Shown piece by piece: positions 50,301-62,100 of a stretch of DNA of 64,000 nucleotides; the stretch's first letter is position 1; every line of letters begins with the position of its first letter. The DNA is from Tigriopus japonicus. Its lineage: Eukaryota > Arthropoda > Copepoda > Harpacticoida > Harpacticidae. The stretch lies in assembly GCA_010645155.1 (NCBI GenBank), contig CM021317.1:12549263-12613262 (forward strand), read 5' to 3'. The notes beneath the pieces are model-generated. The model saw only the letters and a program-made list of their open reading frames with translations. It had not been told where the DNA came from and searched no databases. Made by a program: the position numbers and the translations under genes.

Positions 50301-50532
50301 GAAAAGCTGGCACAGTCTTGAGCTCACCTCCGTAGATCGCGTTCTTTTGGTTCAATCCCAACGGAAAGGCAGACCTTATCCAGTTGGTCTTGATTGGTGC
50401 CAAAGGTCGCTTGAACTCTTCGTCAGTTTGTCCCATATCGGAGTGGGAAAAATGGGATTGTAGATAGATTCCACTTGAAACTGGCTCTACAACTCACCCA
50501 GTGGAACACTCACTTCCAAGGATGGATTCCAT
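41313..50532 (-). CDS. RAD54L2: SNF2-family helicase ARIP4 / RAD54-like 2
   Basis: Exons in order: 50532-50514, 49604-49105, 48800-48499, 48436-48168, 46633-46452, 46371-46209, 46126-45958, 45751-45578, 44853-44651, 44580-44363, 44297-43787 and 42610-41313; about 1335 aa. The N-terminus (to about 170) is Ser/acidic with basic nuclear-localisation stretches. [14 protein letters not shown] and a coiled, Gln/Glu-rich segment match ARIP4. Two hydrophobic-acidic stretches ([21 protein letters not shown]) resemble SUMO-interacting motifs. The ATPase has Walker A HSMGLGKT (K347), DEGH at 495-498, [11 protein letters not shown] at 836-846 and [11 protein letters not shown] at 866-876. [14 protein letters not shown] and the C-terminal [18 protein letters not shown] block are ARIP4 signatures. 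It is a nuclear ATP-dependent DNA translocase and transcriptional co-regulator in animals. The 19-nt first coding exon is the least certain part. The 62-nt intron 48437-48498 is needed to restore frame. Confidence 0.94.
44951..45085. mobile_element. MITE family L1, short copy in an ARIP4 intron
   Basis: The left end CAATCAAGTCAGATTAGCGA and the right end GTCTTGATTTTGTTACGCTC are degraded versions of the inner L1 TIR in reverse complement. The middle (GACTTGTGTAGGAAACACAA) matches the middle of the copy near 56750. It lies in the 724-bp intron 44854-45577. A further right end of the same family lies at about 45475-45535. Confidence 0.65.
45120..45415. mobile_element. hAT-like MITE, TAGTGATG ends
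   Basis: The left end TAGTGATGGAACGAAAG matches the reverse of the right end, TAGTGATGGACCGAAAG, at 16 of 17 positions. The flanks ATTAAAAC (45112-45119) and ATTAAAAT (45416-45423) agree at 7 of 8 positions, as expected for a hAT duplication. The interior is rich in CCGAAA/TTTCGG words. A decayed relative lies at about 52173-52436, and the 18623-18925 element begins with the same 8 bases. It lies in an ARIP4 intron. Confidence 0.85.
47131..47417. mobile_element. 287-bp TIR element with 9-bp direct repeat
   Basis: The left end AGAGGGCTAACAGAGAAATG (continuing to ACACTCC) matches the reverse of the right end at 25 of 27 positions. GGGTTTTCT occurs directly on both sides (47122-47130 and 47419-47427). 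A 9-bp target duplication is usual for Mutator-like elements. One base of ambiguity remains at the boundary. No ORF is present. It lies in the 1.5-kb ARIP4 intron 46634-48167. Confidence 0.8.
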
Positions 50533-50700
50533 TGACAGGAGATCTCAAACTGAACCAAAATAGAACCTTTCCCCACACTGAGATATGAAGGTTCGTGAGA
50601 AAGAGGAGGAGCGAGAGGAGGGCTTAGCGGCGAAAGGCGCGCCCGCAAAGAGAATTGAGGGAGGAGCGCAAACAGTTGGTGGCCTTAGGAGGCCCCCGCT

Positions 50701-50742
50701 TTATATAATGTTTGTCTCTTATGTAAAACCCTTATATAAGGG
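50701..50742 (-). promoter_or_regulatory. Candidate ARIP4 core promoter (two TATA-like elements)
   Basis: Two TTATATAA elements lie about 170-210 bp upstream of the proposed ARIP4 ATG: 50701-50708 and 50732-50739. The second is the core of a perfect 14-bp palindrome, CCCTTATATAAGGG (50729-50742). A GC-rich stretch follows in the direction of transcription (to about 50620), and a short (AGCT)n tract lies at 50748-50765. Positions fit a TATA box with a short 5' UTR. Use is inference. Confidence 0.4.
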
Positions 50743-52172
50743 TAAAGAGCTAGCTAGCTAGCTAGATAGCCGTGAAGCCGGAAGGAATCGATCCCAACGA
50801 GGAGGACGTTCGTTCTTTCTAGACCTACGACGTGATGGTGGTGGTGAAGAAGAAGATGCAGTAATGTGAGGGTTAACAAATGGTTTTCCAACCATTTCTT
50901 TCGAGGCCCAACTAAGGGCAAGTGCATCAAAGGCGCTAATCTCGAGGTTTTCATTCATTAGAGTTTGGTTACTTCAATGCTAATAACATTATTAAAATGT
51001 GTTTGGGGCTTTTTGGTCTATTCAATCCAACACTTGGAGACTAAAAAATATTAAGGACAAGAGTAACTTGAGTATTATAAGACAGGACGAATAAAAACAT
51101 CCTCAATTCCTCTTTAAAGGCGTAAAAATCACGCTTTGAATCAGGTTACTTTTAGGGTATTGGCTACATGATACACATTATTGTTTTTCTTTTTCTATTC
51201 ACTCCAACCACCTTTAAGACTAAAAGAGACCAAGGAGTGCAATTTGAATGTACTAAATACAATTCAGTAGTATCCTCAGGTTTTTGATCACGTTTTTGAA
51301 AAATAAAACATAAACATTAGTGGTAGAACCAAATTCGGAAATGTTTTTAATGGTTGGTCTTACACAATAAAACACACCTTTTTGATGACGTATCAAACAA
51401 TCGATGAATACCAGCATTCAAACCTCGTTCCACATTTGATATTGGTTTATCCTCGTAATATTCCAGCATTTGTAATTGATTTTCCATTTATGCTAATACT
51501 TTGGTAAGAATATATTGAAAGTACAATTGTTTAAAATCTAAGAAAATTTTGACTTCATCGGATCTTGGAATTTGAAGAAAACAACGACCCTACTTTTATC
51601 GTCAACATGGGGTTTACTTAAGAATTTAATAATTCAAAAGTAATCGCGGTGACAACAGTGTATTTACTGAAGGTATCCACGTTAGACTTTTCTCTCTTCT
51701 TGTGAGTAAAAATGTACTTTTTGTCACTCTTATTTTATTGCGTGATGGGTCAAGTTGAGTGTCCAAAACATTTTCAGAGACACTCATACATCTAATGAGA
51801 GATCATCAGAAAGAGTCATTTTAATGAAGTCTAAGTGAGAAATAAATTACATTCCTCGTTGTCTTTCGTAAGAAAACACTTTGGTCCATAACATTTGATC
51901 CCACGGCATAACAGTTTTTTGGGAAACTAATCACGTAAATCTGCCGAATTCCAACAAACTCTCGAGTGCAGTAGTGACCAATGATCTTAAAACGTTGGCT
52001 GCTTGGGCTTGTACGACACATACATGGCAAATCCGTATTTAGTTCCTTTTGAGCCAGCTCAAGCAACAAGGACTACCTTTAGAATACTAAATCCCAATTC
52101 AGTCTCCCCAAAAACATCCAGGGTTGGTCTGATCATTTAACTTAGTAAAAAGAAGGAAATGACGCATATGAT

Positions 52173-52436
52173 CAAATCAGTTTAAAGACCAAAGGGGCTC
52201 TTAACCGAAACCGAGGCCGAAAGCAACTGACTAAAAATACATAGATTAACATAAAATTTAACAACTAGAAGCTCTTAGACCAAAAAATAAAAATCAAGAT
52301 TAATTTTCTTTGAATCTCCATTTTATATAGTGTATGTCTGCTTTCGGTTTCTGTAGGTATGAGCAAACCCGAAATTTCCGCGAGAGTTTAGGTCAAATTT
52401 CGACCACAAGTATTTTTGGTCCATCGCCAATATTTA
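52173..52436. mobile_element. Decayed hAT-like MITE related to 45120-45415
   Basis: It shares CTCTTAACCGAAACCGAGGC-type sequence on the left and ATGTCTGCTTTCGGTTTCTG plus TTTTTGGTCCATCGCC on the right with the intact element at 45120-45415. Both tips are mutated and no target duplication could be read, so this is an older copy. Confidence 0.6.
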
Positions 52437-54417
52437 CCCAATGCATACATTTCAATTAAAAAAGTAATTGTGGCGCTCATGTGAACTTTAAAAATTCAAA
52501 CCTCATCTCGTGAAATATAAGGAATACGAATTCACCAACCCTGCCAAAGCGCTACTTTGTAGGACCTTTCGCCTGAAAGCGATGTTTTGATGAAAGGATC
52601 AAAGAGGAGTTCTAGGAAGATATGACACTTTTGTCGAATCTTGGATTAATCTGGTTCGCATTTGACATTGCGTTGGACAAAAGATATTACTCAAGAACCG
52701 TCGGGAATTATCGAGACCGATCATAAGAACCATTGCATAAGGGGAGTTATCTCGTAATGGAAATCTGTTTGACCATGAGGCCAAACATGTGCCAATCAAC
52801 ATCAAGTCAAGATTGATTGGTGACCGTAATACAAAAAAAATGAGGCAAAAGTTTGTTGAGGGTCTGCATTTGAAAACCAAGTCAAAACTTGTGTTGTACT
52901 TATAGAAGTACAAATCTGACCTGATACTTGTTCTTATCAAAGTGGTTGTTGCCTTTAATGGAGAGCAGTGTCAGCTGATAATTTCAAAAATACCCTTAAA
53001 CTCCACGCCTTAAATTAGGAACCTACATTAGTAGATGGGGATTTGAAAGATGGTCTGATAGTGAAGTCACTTTTCAAGAAAGAACGGGAAAACAATTCAA
53101 ACCAGAGACATCTTTGCTTCCCTTTTCATACAAATGCTGATTTTGATTCGAGTTCAAAAAGTTTCAATCTAGCCATCATGAATGCAGTATCTACTGTACA
53201 TGTTTTAATGTGGAACTGGTTGATTAAATGTCCTTCTAAGTAAGACAAAAACGTTTCGAAATACTTAAGAGAGCCAAGGGTACAAAACGGACTTGTTTTC
53301 ACTCTAGAATACTGTCCAGTGTGTACATAAGAGCTTGTTTTGACTGTCTGATCGAAACGAAACACGAGATAGGGTCCAATCATGAAGGATGCTCTCACGT
53401 GAATCTGCTGTTTCTGTTATTATGAAACACAGATTTCCACGCATTTAATAACGTGTTTTGCGTAAGAGAGGTATCGGGTCTCCAGGAAAATAACAATCTG
53501 GTATTTGGGCCTGATAAATATTGTTACATTATTTATTTTGGTTTGGTCGGGATTCCTTTCCACTATTACTGCAAGACAAAAAAAAGGTGAAGTTCTGGCG
53601 TAAAATAAGATCAGTCTAGAAGCAAAGAGGGAAACAAAAAGTTTCAAACACGTGTTTTGTTGTCAAAGTTGGATAACAGAATAATGTCAAGCAGCGACAA
53701 CACCAACAAATATTTTCATATGACGAGGCATATGTGTTGGATCAAGTGTACTTTTAGGTTAGTAACGAAAGTAATCTTTTAAATACAGTTTTCTCATTTC
53801 CAGCTTCGATTTGACTCTTATTGAATTTTTGGGTTTTGTGGGCTAGCAAGTCTACATAAGCAAAAATGAGAGAGAGGGACAGTGCTACTCAGTTGCTTTC
53901 CTGGCTATAAACTTTTGTAAAAACAGATGTTCATATCATTTAATTAGTATTCTTGCTCTTTTAGAGAGACAACTTTCTTTCTTTGCTCCAAAATTGAGAT
54001 AATGTAAAAGAAAGGAGAGTCTCTTTTCCCTTTGCTTTTTGCCAGAATTTCACCTGGGAAACAAGTGATTCTACAAATCGTTGCCTAAATTTAGACAATC
54101 CTTGATATTTTTGATTTACCAAACAGTTACTGTTGGAAGATATGAAAAGCTCTTAAATGAGAGATTGAACAATGATTTTACTCAGAAATTGTCCTAATTT
54201 CTGTTCTAATGTTGCTATGATGTTTGCTTTGAGTTGGCATTTTGCATTGACAACCCTTTAACATACATCTGATCAGGAATAGTATTTAGAAACTTGTCTA
54301 ACCCTGGATAATATACTGTTAGCAGATGGTCAGTTCATCTGTATGCCCTACTGAGACTGGACAAGGGCGATGCGTACTAGGCAACGAAGGAGTCCAATTT
54401 AAGTAAAGAAAATACGA

Positions 54418-54988
54418 GGGATATCCAGACTAGAGGTAGACTGGGCTTGTAACTAGTTTAAATGGACGATTTTTGGATTTATAAAAATATCTAATTCAAG
54501 ATTTATCTCTTTTGAGCAGATTTATTTTACATTTTTTTTCTTAGACAAACTTGTTCGAAGCAATGATTTAATTAGATAAGGTATGTTGGTTGACCCCTGT
54601 AAACTTACAAAATAAGCGTCAAGGGCGAGCATGACAAAAATGATGTATCTTTCAAAGAAAAGCTATCTCAAATCGAAATTTATCATTATTTCTGGACAAG
54701 TGTTCACCAAATATAGAAATATGAGTATGAGCAACATCTTTTATTTACAAAATATTGGATTTTGACGAGTTTCTTGCTCTTGAGGTCCATTTTTTGAAAC
54801 GTGCAGGGGTCACCCAACATACCTTACCTAATTAAATCATAGCTTCGAACAAGTTTGTCTGACAACAAAAATTGTGAAATAACATCTGCTCACAAGAGTT
54901 AAATCTTTGTTTCGATTTTTGACAGCAATCCAAAAATGGTGCCATGTAACGAATTACAGGCCCAGTCTACCTATAGTCTGGATACCCC
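54418..54988. mobile_element. Foldback element with ~190-bp inverted arms
   Basis: The arms 54418-54605 and 54796-54988 are reverse complements. Shared blocks include TATCCAGACTA.AGGTAGACTG at the tip, ACAAACTTGTTCGAAGC in the middle and AAGGTATGTTGG.TGACCCCT at the inner end. The loop of about 190 bp is non-coding. It has the form of a Foldback/MITE element. I could not read a target duplication with confidence. Confidence 0.8.
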
Positions 54989-56675
54989 ACGTACGTTGAG
55001 CATTTCCAGTTGAAAGTGAAGAAGAAATTTCAAACTTATGGTTGCTCACTAAAAATTCAGAGATGGTGTCACCACGTAAAGCATATTTACATCGATTGTT
55101 CAGCCTCAACGAGAATATGCATCATTCATTTGGCTTCAAATAAGTTCGGCATATTTCCAAAAGGTCGAGCGAATCACAAAATGTTCCACAAGGAGAATGG
55201 CAGGTAAGGAGAAAGAAATCTCTCATATTTAGGAAGACTCAAATTCAGGATTCCAGGCAAGTTCGAAGTCAATGGATGCCTTATTTACCCTCTGAGAGCA
55301 CCTCAAAGTCCAAAGGAATCGAATTTGGTTCGAATATATAAGTTGTGCAGAAATGAGCAGAATACCCTTGCAGAAAACGCTCAAATCTTTCATGGAGGAT
55401 ACGCTCTCAATAACGCAACACAACTTGGATTATCTTGATAACAGCTACATAATTTGACAACAAAATCCAAGCTTACAATGAACATATTTACATTATGAAC
55501 ACGCTTGAATGCCAATGGTTTCCATGGTATTTGGACCGCGGGAAAGTCCAAAGATTGTTATCGAGCAAAATTATGACATGTAGCACGTAAATGCTTTATG
55601 ATCATTTTCAATGTTCATTCTTAAGAACAACAAATACTAGAGACAAAAGAGCGAATTCAACTTGGTTTTCCATTTTTGGACCATTTAGAGTGAAGAAGAC
55701 AGTTCCGATGTTCCAAGAAGACATTGTCGATTTTTATCGGCCAAGGAAATTAAAATAATAAACTCTTAGAATTGAATCCTATTCAATCTAAATCAGTAAG
55801 ATCAGTGAACAAATTGGCATCATAGTGTTGGGTTATAAAAGGATTAACGGAACAATTAAGAACTTTCCTATGGAAAACAAACCTGTTTTTGGCCAAACAG
55901 TAATGAATGATAGAAAATTTATGTTCCTGTAAATTTCCCAAATCATGTGCCACCAGTTGACGTCCAAACAAAATTTGTTGGAAACCAATTACTTTTCTTC
56001 CAGTGTCAATTTTTGGTAGTTTTCATTATTCTCGGAGTCCTGTGTTATGCAAGGCTCTAAATGTCGAGTAACAACAGGAAATCCTTACCCAAACATGTAT
56101 TCTAATGCGAACGGTGCCTAAAACGTTTTGGCATGAGACGCGAATTTCTGTTAACAATTCGGCGTCCTGAGGCAACTCAAAAATAGTCGTGCCTTATTTC
56201 TCAAGGGTACCAAAAGACCTTCTGCCTTCTAGAAAAGCAAAACTAGGGAAATAATCAGAAATCTTCAATCAAATCAAGATCTTCATTTGATCACTCTGAG
56301 GTGCCTGAATAAATTGCTTTTAGCAAATGTCAAGGTCAATTTGGGCGGAAATCAGATTGCGAATTCCGATTCAAGTGAGATCCGCCCAGTGACTTCAAAA
56401 GAGTTGTGTGATTCAATTTGTGTGTGTAAAAATGTCTAGTCCTCGTTTGGAATGTATAATCAGTCAAAGTTACGAGCAGTTACGAGCTTGACCATTACGT
56501 CGGAATTCTTATTGATTCATGTGTATGTGACTACATACTCAACAAACTTTATAAGTATTTACTGATTTGCATTTTTGGGTACAGGTAATTGTTCCAGAAT
56601 TCTTTTTTGGGCCATCATAAACATTAAAATCTGTCAAATAATTACACGTATGACAATAATGGGTCGCAACTTATA

Positions 56676-56865
56676 GCATATAGGAATTTCTAGATTATAC
56701 CAAAATCAGGTCAGGTAAAAACTATCCTTAAATATACACCTAATCCTTAAGTCATGAGTTGTGTTTGAAACGCAGCATCTGCAGTGTGTAGGACCGTTAA
56801 TCTGACTTGACTTTGGGGTACCTTAAAAATAATCATAGGCGTTAACATGCGGCGTACATAACGTG
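56676..56865. mobile_element. MITE family L1 copy
   Basis: TACCAAAATCAGGTCAGGTA on the left and GTTAATCTGACTTGACTTTG on the right form the inner TIR. GCGTTAACATGCGGC near 56845-56860 is the outer right end. The middle (GTCATGAGTTGTGTTTGAAA) matches the copy near 45000. Confidence 0.75.
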
Positions 56866-57692
56866 GCCCTCCCTTAAAGATTAGAAGATACTTTTGAACT
56901 GAATAAACCAAAAGATTTTATTTCAATTCAGAATCTTGAATCAAATCATTATTATTACCATTTAAGAGAAGCTTTCAAATCATAAAATAATCTTGCAAAA
57001 TTACCTTTTCGATGCTTTGACGCTTTGGTGAGAATAAAAGCGGCCGGAACATATGAACACTCTCTGAAACTACTAATAAATATCCACGATGCAGAATTTC
57101 ACTTAAGTAACATTGCCCTTATCCCAATACTTTCCACGTACCTATCATCTGTCGATCAGTAGTTTCAGTCAGTACATTCACACTCACTCACTCACTCACA
57201 TAGAGTTCAGTAAACAGCAGCAGCACACCCCAAACATGAACAAAGATAGGGATACATCAAATTGACAATATGTTCTGTTTCAGTATATTTCATTTATTTC
57301 AGCTTTAGTTATTCGTATGAAAGACTACTATTTAAAAACAATTTGCATAAAAATGGGTGGAATTAGATTTAACGATCCCTTTCTTGTTTTTCCCTTTTTT
57401 TTGAGAGGTTGTGGAATATTTTGCTGAAAATGGTTTAGCTTTCAAGAAGTAAAAAAATGAACATCCTTGATCGATGACGCTTTAAACCAGCTGAGGATTT
57501 TGGGTTGGACAGAATTTTTTTGTCGTATTTAATGCTCGTCTCCCAAGATCCCGAAATAAGTTCGACTGACTCCTAACATACAACTATCGGGATACGAATT
57601 TCAAATCTTTCTCAGAAGTCATTCTTTCAAAAATGTAGGACCTTCAAAGTTCAATTCAAAGGACTTAAAACAGAAAAATAAGATTTTAGTGT

Positions 57693-59158
57693 TCACAATC
57701 TGGACTTCAAGTCTGGAGTCGAGGATTGTTGCACAATCTTTTCATCCAATAAGCCCTCAATCTCAAGAGAAGTGAATTTGAACTCTTGAAGAATAGCCTT
57801 TGTATCCGCTCCCATTTCCGGCTCTTTTCTGGCCACAATATTCGGATAAGTTGCCTCGTGATTAGATAATCGGGGTGCCGGAATCTTTAAAAACAAGAAA
57901 TTTATTAAGTTTGGGAAAATTGGGAATTTGGGAAATTGGGAAAATTTCTTTTTACAAAGTAATTTTCATACCGGATCAAGTTTGCCGTTAGCATTGGGAG
58001 CAAAAGCCTGGCGTTCCCGATGATGCTCAAATTCGGCTGTTTCCTCCAATTCCAAAATGGGTGTGACACAGGCATCGAGTTTGTCAAATATCTGAGTCCA
58101 CTCATCGCGCGTCTTTTCCAGAAATATGGCCTTCAGCTTGGCTTTAGATTCCTCAGCGGGTCCAAATTGAGGTAGTTGATCAGCAGTTAATCCCAATCCG
58201 ACTAGAAATTGCTCATAGAACTGGGGCTCAAGGGCTCCCACTGCCATGAATTTGCCATCTTTGGTGGCGTAGGTCTCATAAAAGTGAGCGCCTGAATCCA
58301 GGAAGTTTTCTCCTCGAGGTTTGCCCCAAATGAAACGACCCTATGTAATGAAAATTAACAAAAAAATGTTCTTAAATGTAACAAAAACAAAAGACCAAAA
58401 GAAGAATTTAAGAATTTACTTGGGATTTGTAGATCCAACTGCCCACATAAGCAGCACCTTCGGTCATGTTTGCATCGATAACTTGACCTTTACCGGTTTG
58501 TGAGCGTTCAATCAAGGCTGCCATAATTCCCATCGCGCAGGTAAGTCCACCTCCGGCAAAATCGGCCAAAAGATTTATAGGAGCATAGGGATTTTCATGT
58601 TTCCTACCAAGTCTGGATAGCATACCTGAACAAATTTATACTCTCATGAAGCTTAATCAATCTTCTCTCACTGAAAATCAAGTTTTACCAGACAAAGCTA
58701 TGTAGTTGATGTCATGTCCAGCTTTCTTTGAAAACGAACCATATTGGCCAAATCCCGTCAATCTGGCATAAATCAACTTAGGATTATTTTCCAGCATCAT
58801 GGTTGGGCCTAATCCAAGTTTTTCCATCACACCTAAACGGAAACAGAGTGGACATCAAATCTTAATAAATGGAAACACGCACGCACAAGTTATGTAATAT
58901 TGACTACTTACCTGCCCGGAAAGGCTCAAGGAGAACATCGGATTTCAGGCACATTTTCTTGAGCAATTCCGTGCCTTTAACTTGTTTCAAATCGATTTGA
59001 ATGGATCGTTTACCCCTGGCAGTAACATCATGATTCATACCCTGCCCAATCCGGTCCACACGAATGACATCAGCACCAAAATCGGATAAAATCATTCCAC
59101 AGAATGGAGCTGGGGCTAAGCCAGCCAGTTCTAACACCTTCACGCCTTTCAAGGCCAT
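57693..59158 (-). CDS. AMACR: Alpha-methylacyl-CoA racemase
   Basis: Exons: 59158-58912, 58832-58689, 58625-58420, 58340-57972 and 57884-57693, with four short introns (63-87 nt); 385 aa, close to the 382 aa of human AMACR. It is a class III CoA-transferase-fold enzyme that interconverts (R)- and (S)-2-methylacyl-CoA, allowing branched fatty acids and bile-acid-type intermediates into beta-oxidation. [20 protein letters not shown] near the N-terminus is typical of the fold. The catalytic His122 (GHDINY) and Asp152 ([10 protein letters not shown]) fall exactly at the human positions. Glu237 (GALEPQF) is also present. The C-terminus -SRL is a good PTS1, so a peroxisomal location is likely. A splice-acceptor-like TTTTCAG 15 nt before the ATG suggests a 5'-UTR exon upstream. 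ATTAAA on the minus strand at 57528-57533 is a possible polyA signal. Confidence 0.96.
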
Positions 59159-62100
59159 TGTGTCTCGTGTAGCCTGAAAATTTGAACACTCGAAGATGGA
59201 CTTTTTGAAATTGTTCTGAAATCTAATGAATGAGTAATGATTACCGAGGACTTTAAGGTTTATTTGGAAGGAAGTTCCTTCTTAAAAAGGGACTTTTGAA
59301 TTTATCAAATCGAAATGACCATCAGGAGGACCTACGAACTTGCACTTTTTTGGAATTTAATTTTAGGGTCATTGGACATTTCGAAACCGAGAGCAATTGG
59401 GAGAGAAAATCATTTTTTAAATTATGTTTTCTCGTTCAGTTAAATAATTGTTAAGAAATGACAATTTTTGAAGTAACAGTCTCTTTTGCTCTAGGTATTT
59501 GAGAGCAAAGAACATTCGCGATTCTCCAATGATCTGCCTAGATAAGGTTTTCGAGTAAGGGTGCTTTGGTACATCACAAATCCAGATATTTATTTGAGTA
59601 CTCACGTAAGTGCGTTGAAGCTCCCAATTTACCATACATAGACTGGAAGATTTTAAGGGGCTGTTGTATCCTTGTCCATTATCTCTTTTAAGAGATATGC
59701 CAACCTTTGCACATTTGCACAAGAAGCTGTGATTCTACATAGTTATTTGTTGTTTTCCTTGGCCTTAAATGGAAGCTGATCGCATGGAGGGTGCAGATGA
59801 GGTGTACAATCTCTCCTCCTTAAACTTGTGTACCAGCCTCGATCAAAATCAAGGTTGCGTGAAAACGATTGACCTGTAAACAAAAAAGTAGTAAAGGAAA
59901 TGTCTATCCGAAAAAAGTCCTTTTTTTCTAAAAACGAACATCCCACTGAATATTGAATGTCTCTAGCTGTAGTTGCATCAAACGTACCCTAATTTATCTT
60001 TTCCCCCATTATCTGCGATATCAAAATCCCTTTTGGGGTTCATATAAGTACAAGTGTAAGTGATGTTACAAGCACTGATTTGAATCCTCAAACTCAAAAT
60101 CCTTCAAGATAATAAACAAAATGCCGTGTTTTGTACCTGTTTCTCTTCAATAGCAAAGGTCTTTTTCAGTGTGTGCTATTTTTTAATGAAAAGAGTAATT
60201 TTTGCATATTCTTGCAAAACAGAGAGTCAATATGTCCAAACTCACCATTCGACATTTTTCACAGCATCTACGTCATAAAGGTGGTGTGTAAAATGCGAAA
60301 ACCCTTGCACTGACCAAATTCTTACGTTGTCGAACAAGCCTTTTCTCTTCTTTCATCCGCCCGCGATAAGATTTTTGAAGGGATCACTCAAACCTCCCCC
60401 GGCATCTGCCATTGGCCAAAAATTTGGATTTTCTTAGATTTCAAGCGCTTGAAGCGTTTTTTTTTTTCAATTTTCCAAGCAAATAAAAACTTCACAGAAA
60501 ATTCAACCCCACCAATGATAGGCCAATGTAATAATTTGATTGTCAGTTGCGGTTTTGCACAAACAAAATACAATCCACACTTACAAATTAACTTGTACTC
60601 ATACAGTTGCTAGACAGACAGAGAAAGAAAAGATTACTATTGGGTTTAAAAGGCCATCAGAACAATTATTCGATTTGCAAATCTGATTTTAAGAATAGCT
60701 GTACTAAAAACGTTCCTTTCAAAAGCCATTTTTAACCCTTGGTTTTTATTTGTCATATGTACTACTGGCTAATTCTTGCTCGTTAGGTACTTCCTTTTTT
60801 TAAATTTTCTAGATTTCGCCGTTTTTGACTAGTTAGATCAGTTATAAGATAGGTTCATTCGTCTTTTTGGGAAATTAATTCGATTTTTTCCATTTTGCAA
60901 GTATTTTTTTCTCTTTTTTCCGTCTGTTGGGAACTTTTATTCGTCTTTTTTCGATTAATCGGTCAATTTTATTCGTCTTTTTTCGTCTAATCAGGCAATT
61001 TTATTCGTCTTTTTTCGTTTAACTTGACAGTTTTATTTGTCTTAACTTCTTGTCCCTAATGAGTCTTGCCGTATAAAGTGATATAAAGATTGATGTTTTT
61101 GGTTTTGTTGTTATGCTTGATTTTATATATTATATCTAACAATGGAAATCGCATGATTTTCCCATTGGGTTATGTCATTCGCCTCTTTTGCATGATGCAT
61201 TTCCTTTCCTTCTTGACATTCAGAGCAAGTATAATATGTCCAGAAAAATCAATGGTATTAGCTATAGCAATAATTTGTATAGTAGATTAAACCTAATTTA
61301 TTTTAGAATTTTACCTTATTTGTACATCTTGAGTACGCTCTCTATTTTGACTGGTTATAACATCATCAAATGTGTCACTCAAATTGATGTCGATGGAAAA
61401 AAACGGTGTAAATTGTTACTGAGAATGAATTACAACCGGCATACCAAATGAACACAAATACGATTCAAACATTTTTTTTGACCAAGTGTTGCCATATTAA
61501 CCATTTTTTGAGCTTTTGGGTCAGAACGTTTAGCACGGATTGACTTCCAGAGAACATGAAATTTTGGATCACAAACATCAAAGGTTGCACGTATTTTCTA
61601 TTACACTCTGTACTTTAAGGACTCTATGATTACAAGACTTTGGGTATGAAATTATTTGATACCACATTGGAAAAGTGTCTCCACATGATTGAAGAATGAA
61701 AAGGAAAACTGAAGAAAAAGTGTAATATTTTACTTAGAATGCCTTTATGGCAGGACTGGATAAATTTTAGATACTACTCCTGATCAATCCACCACACAAT
61801 GGTTGCCCAGATCTGCCAATACATAGGTGTTCCTGGCCATTAGAAACTCGTTGGTGGGCCAAATATCATATTATGTTACATTTCCAAGTAATTATGCAAT
61901 TGACATTTTTCAATTACATCTTCACCTACGTAAAATGCTCTGGGATAAAACATTTCAAAGATTCTCGCTTGCCTTTTCAATATTTTTTCATTATGTAACT
62001 TGATTCACCCAAAGTTTGCATATTTTTATGCTCTTTACAAATTTTGCACTTAAGAAACGAGTTTCTGTTGGGCTAGAAAGATAATGTAATCGAATTTTAT

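Larger units (their letters stand above)
50766..57692. other. Repeat-bearing spacer between ARIP4 and AMACR
   Basis: No gene is supported. A 66-codon minus-strand frame at 50758-50958 is discussed in the findings. The spacer holds a decayed hAT-like element (about 52173), a foldback element (54418-54988), an L1 MITE (about 56676) and a (CACT)n microsatellite at about 57179-57199. The remaining sequence is AT-rich with only short open frames. Confidence 0.5.

Noticed and set aside
52599..52940. 113-codon minus-strand open frame
   Set aside because: No recognisable family and no splice partners; AT-rich composition like the spacer.
61800..61870. TTGGTGGGCC-type words like the hAT MITE interior
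   Set aside because: No CAGGGG end or 8-bp duplication is nearby; too short to call a copy.
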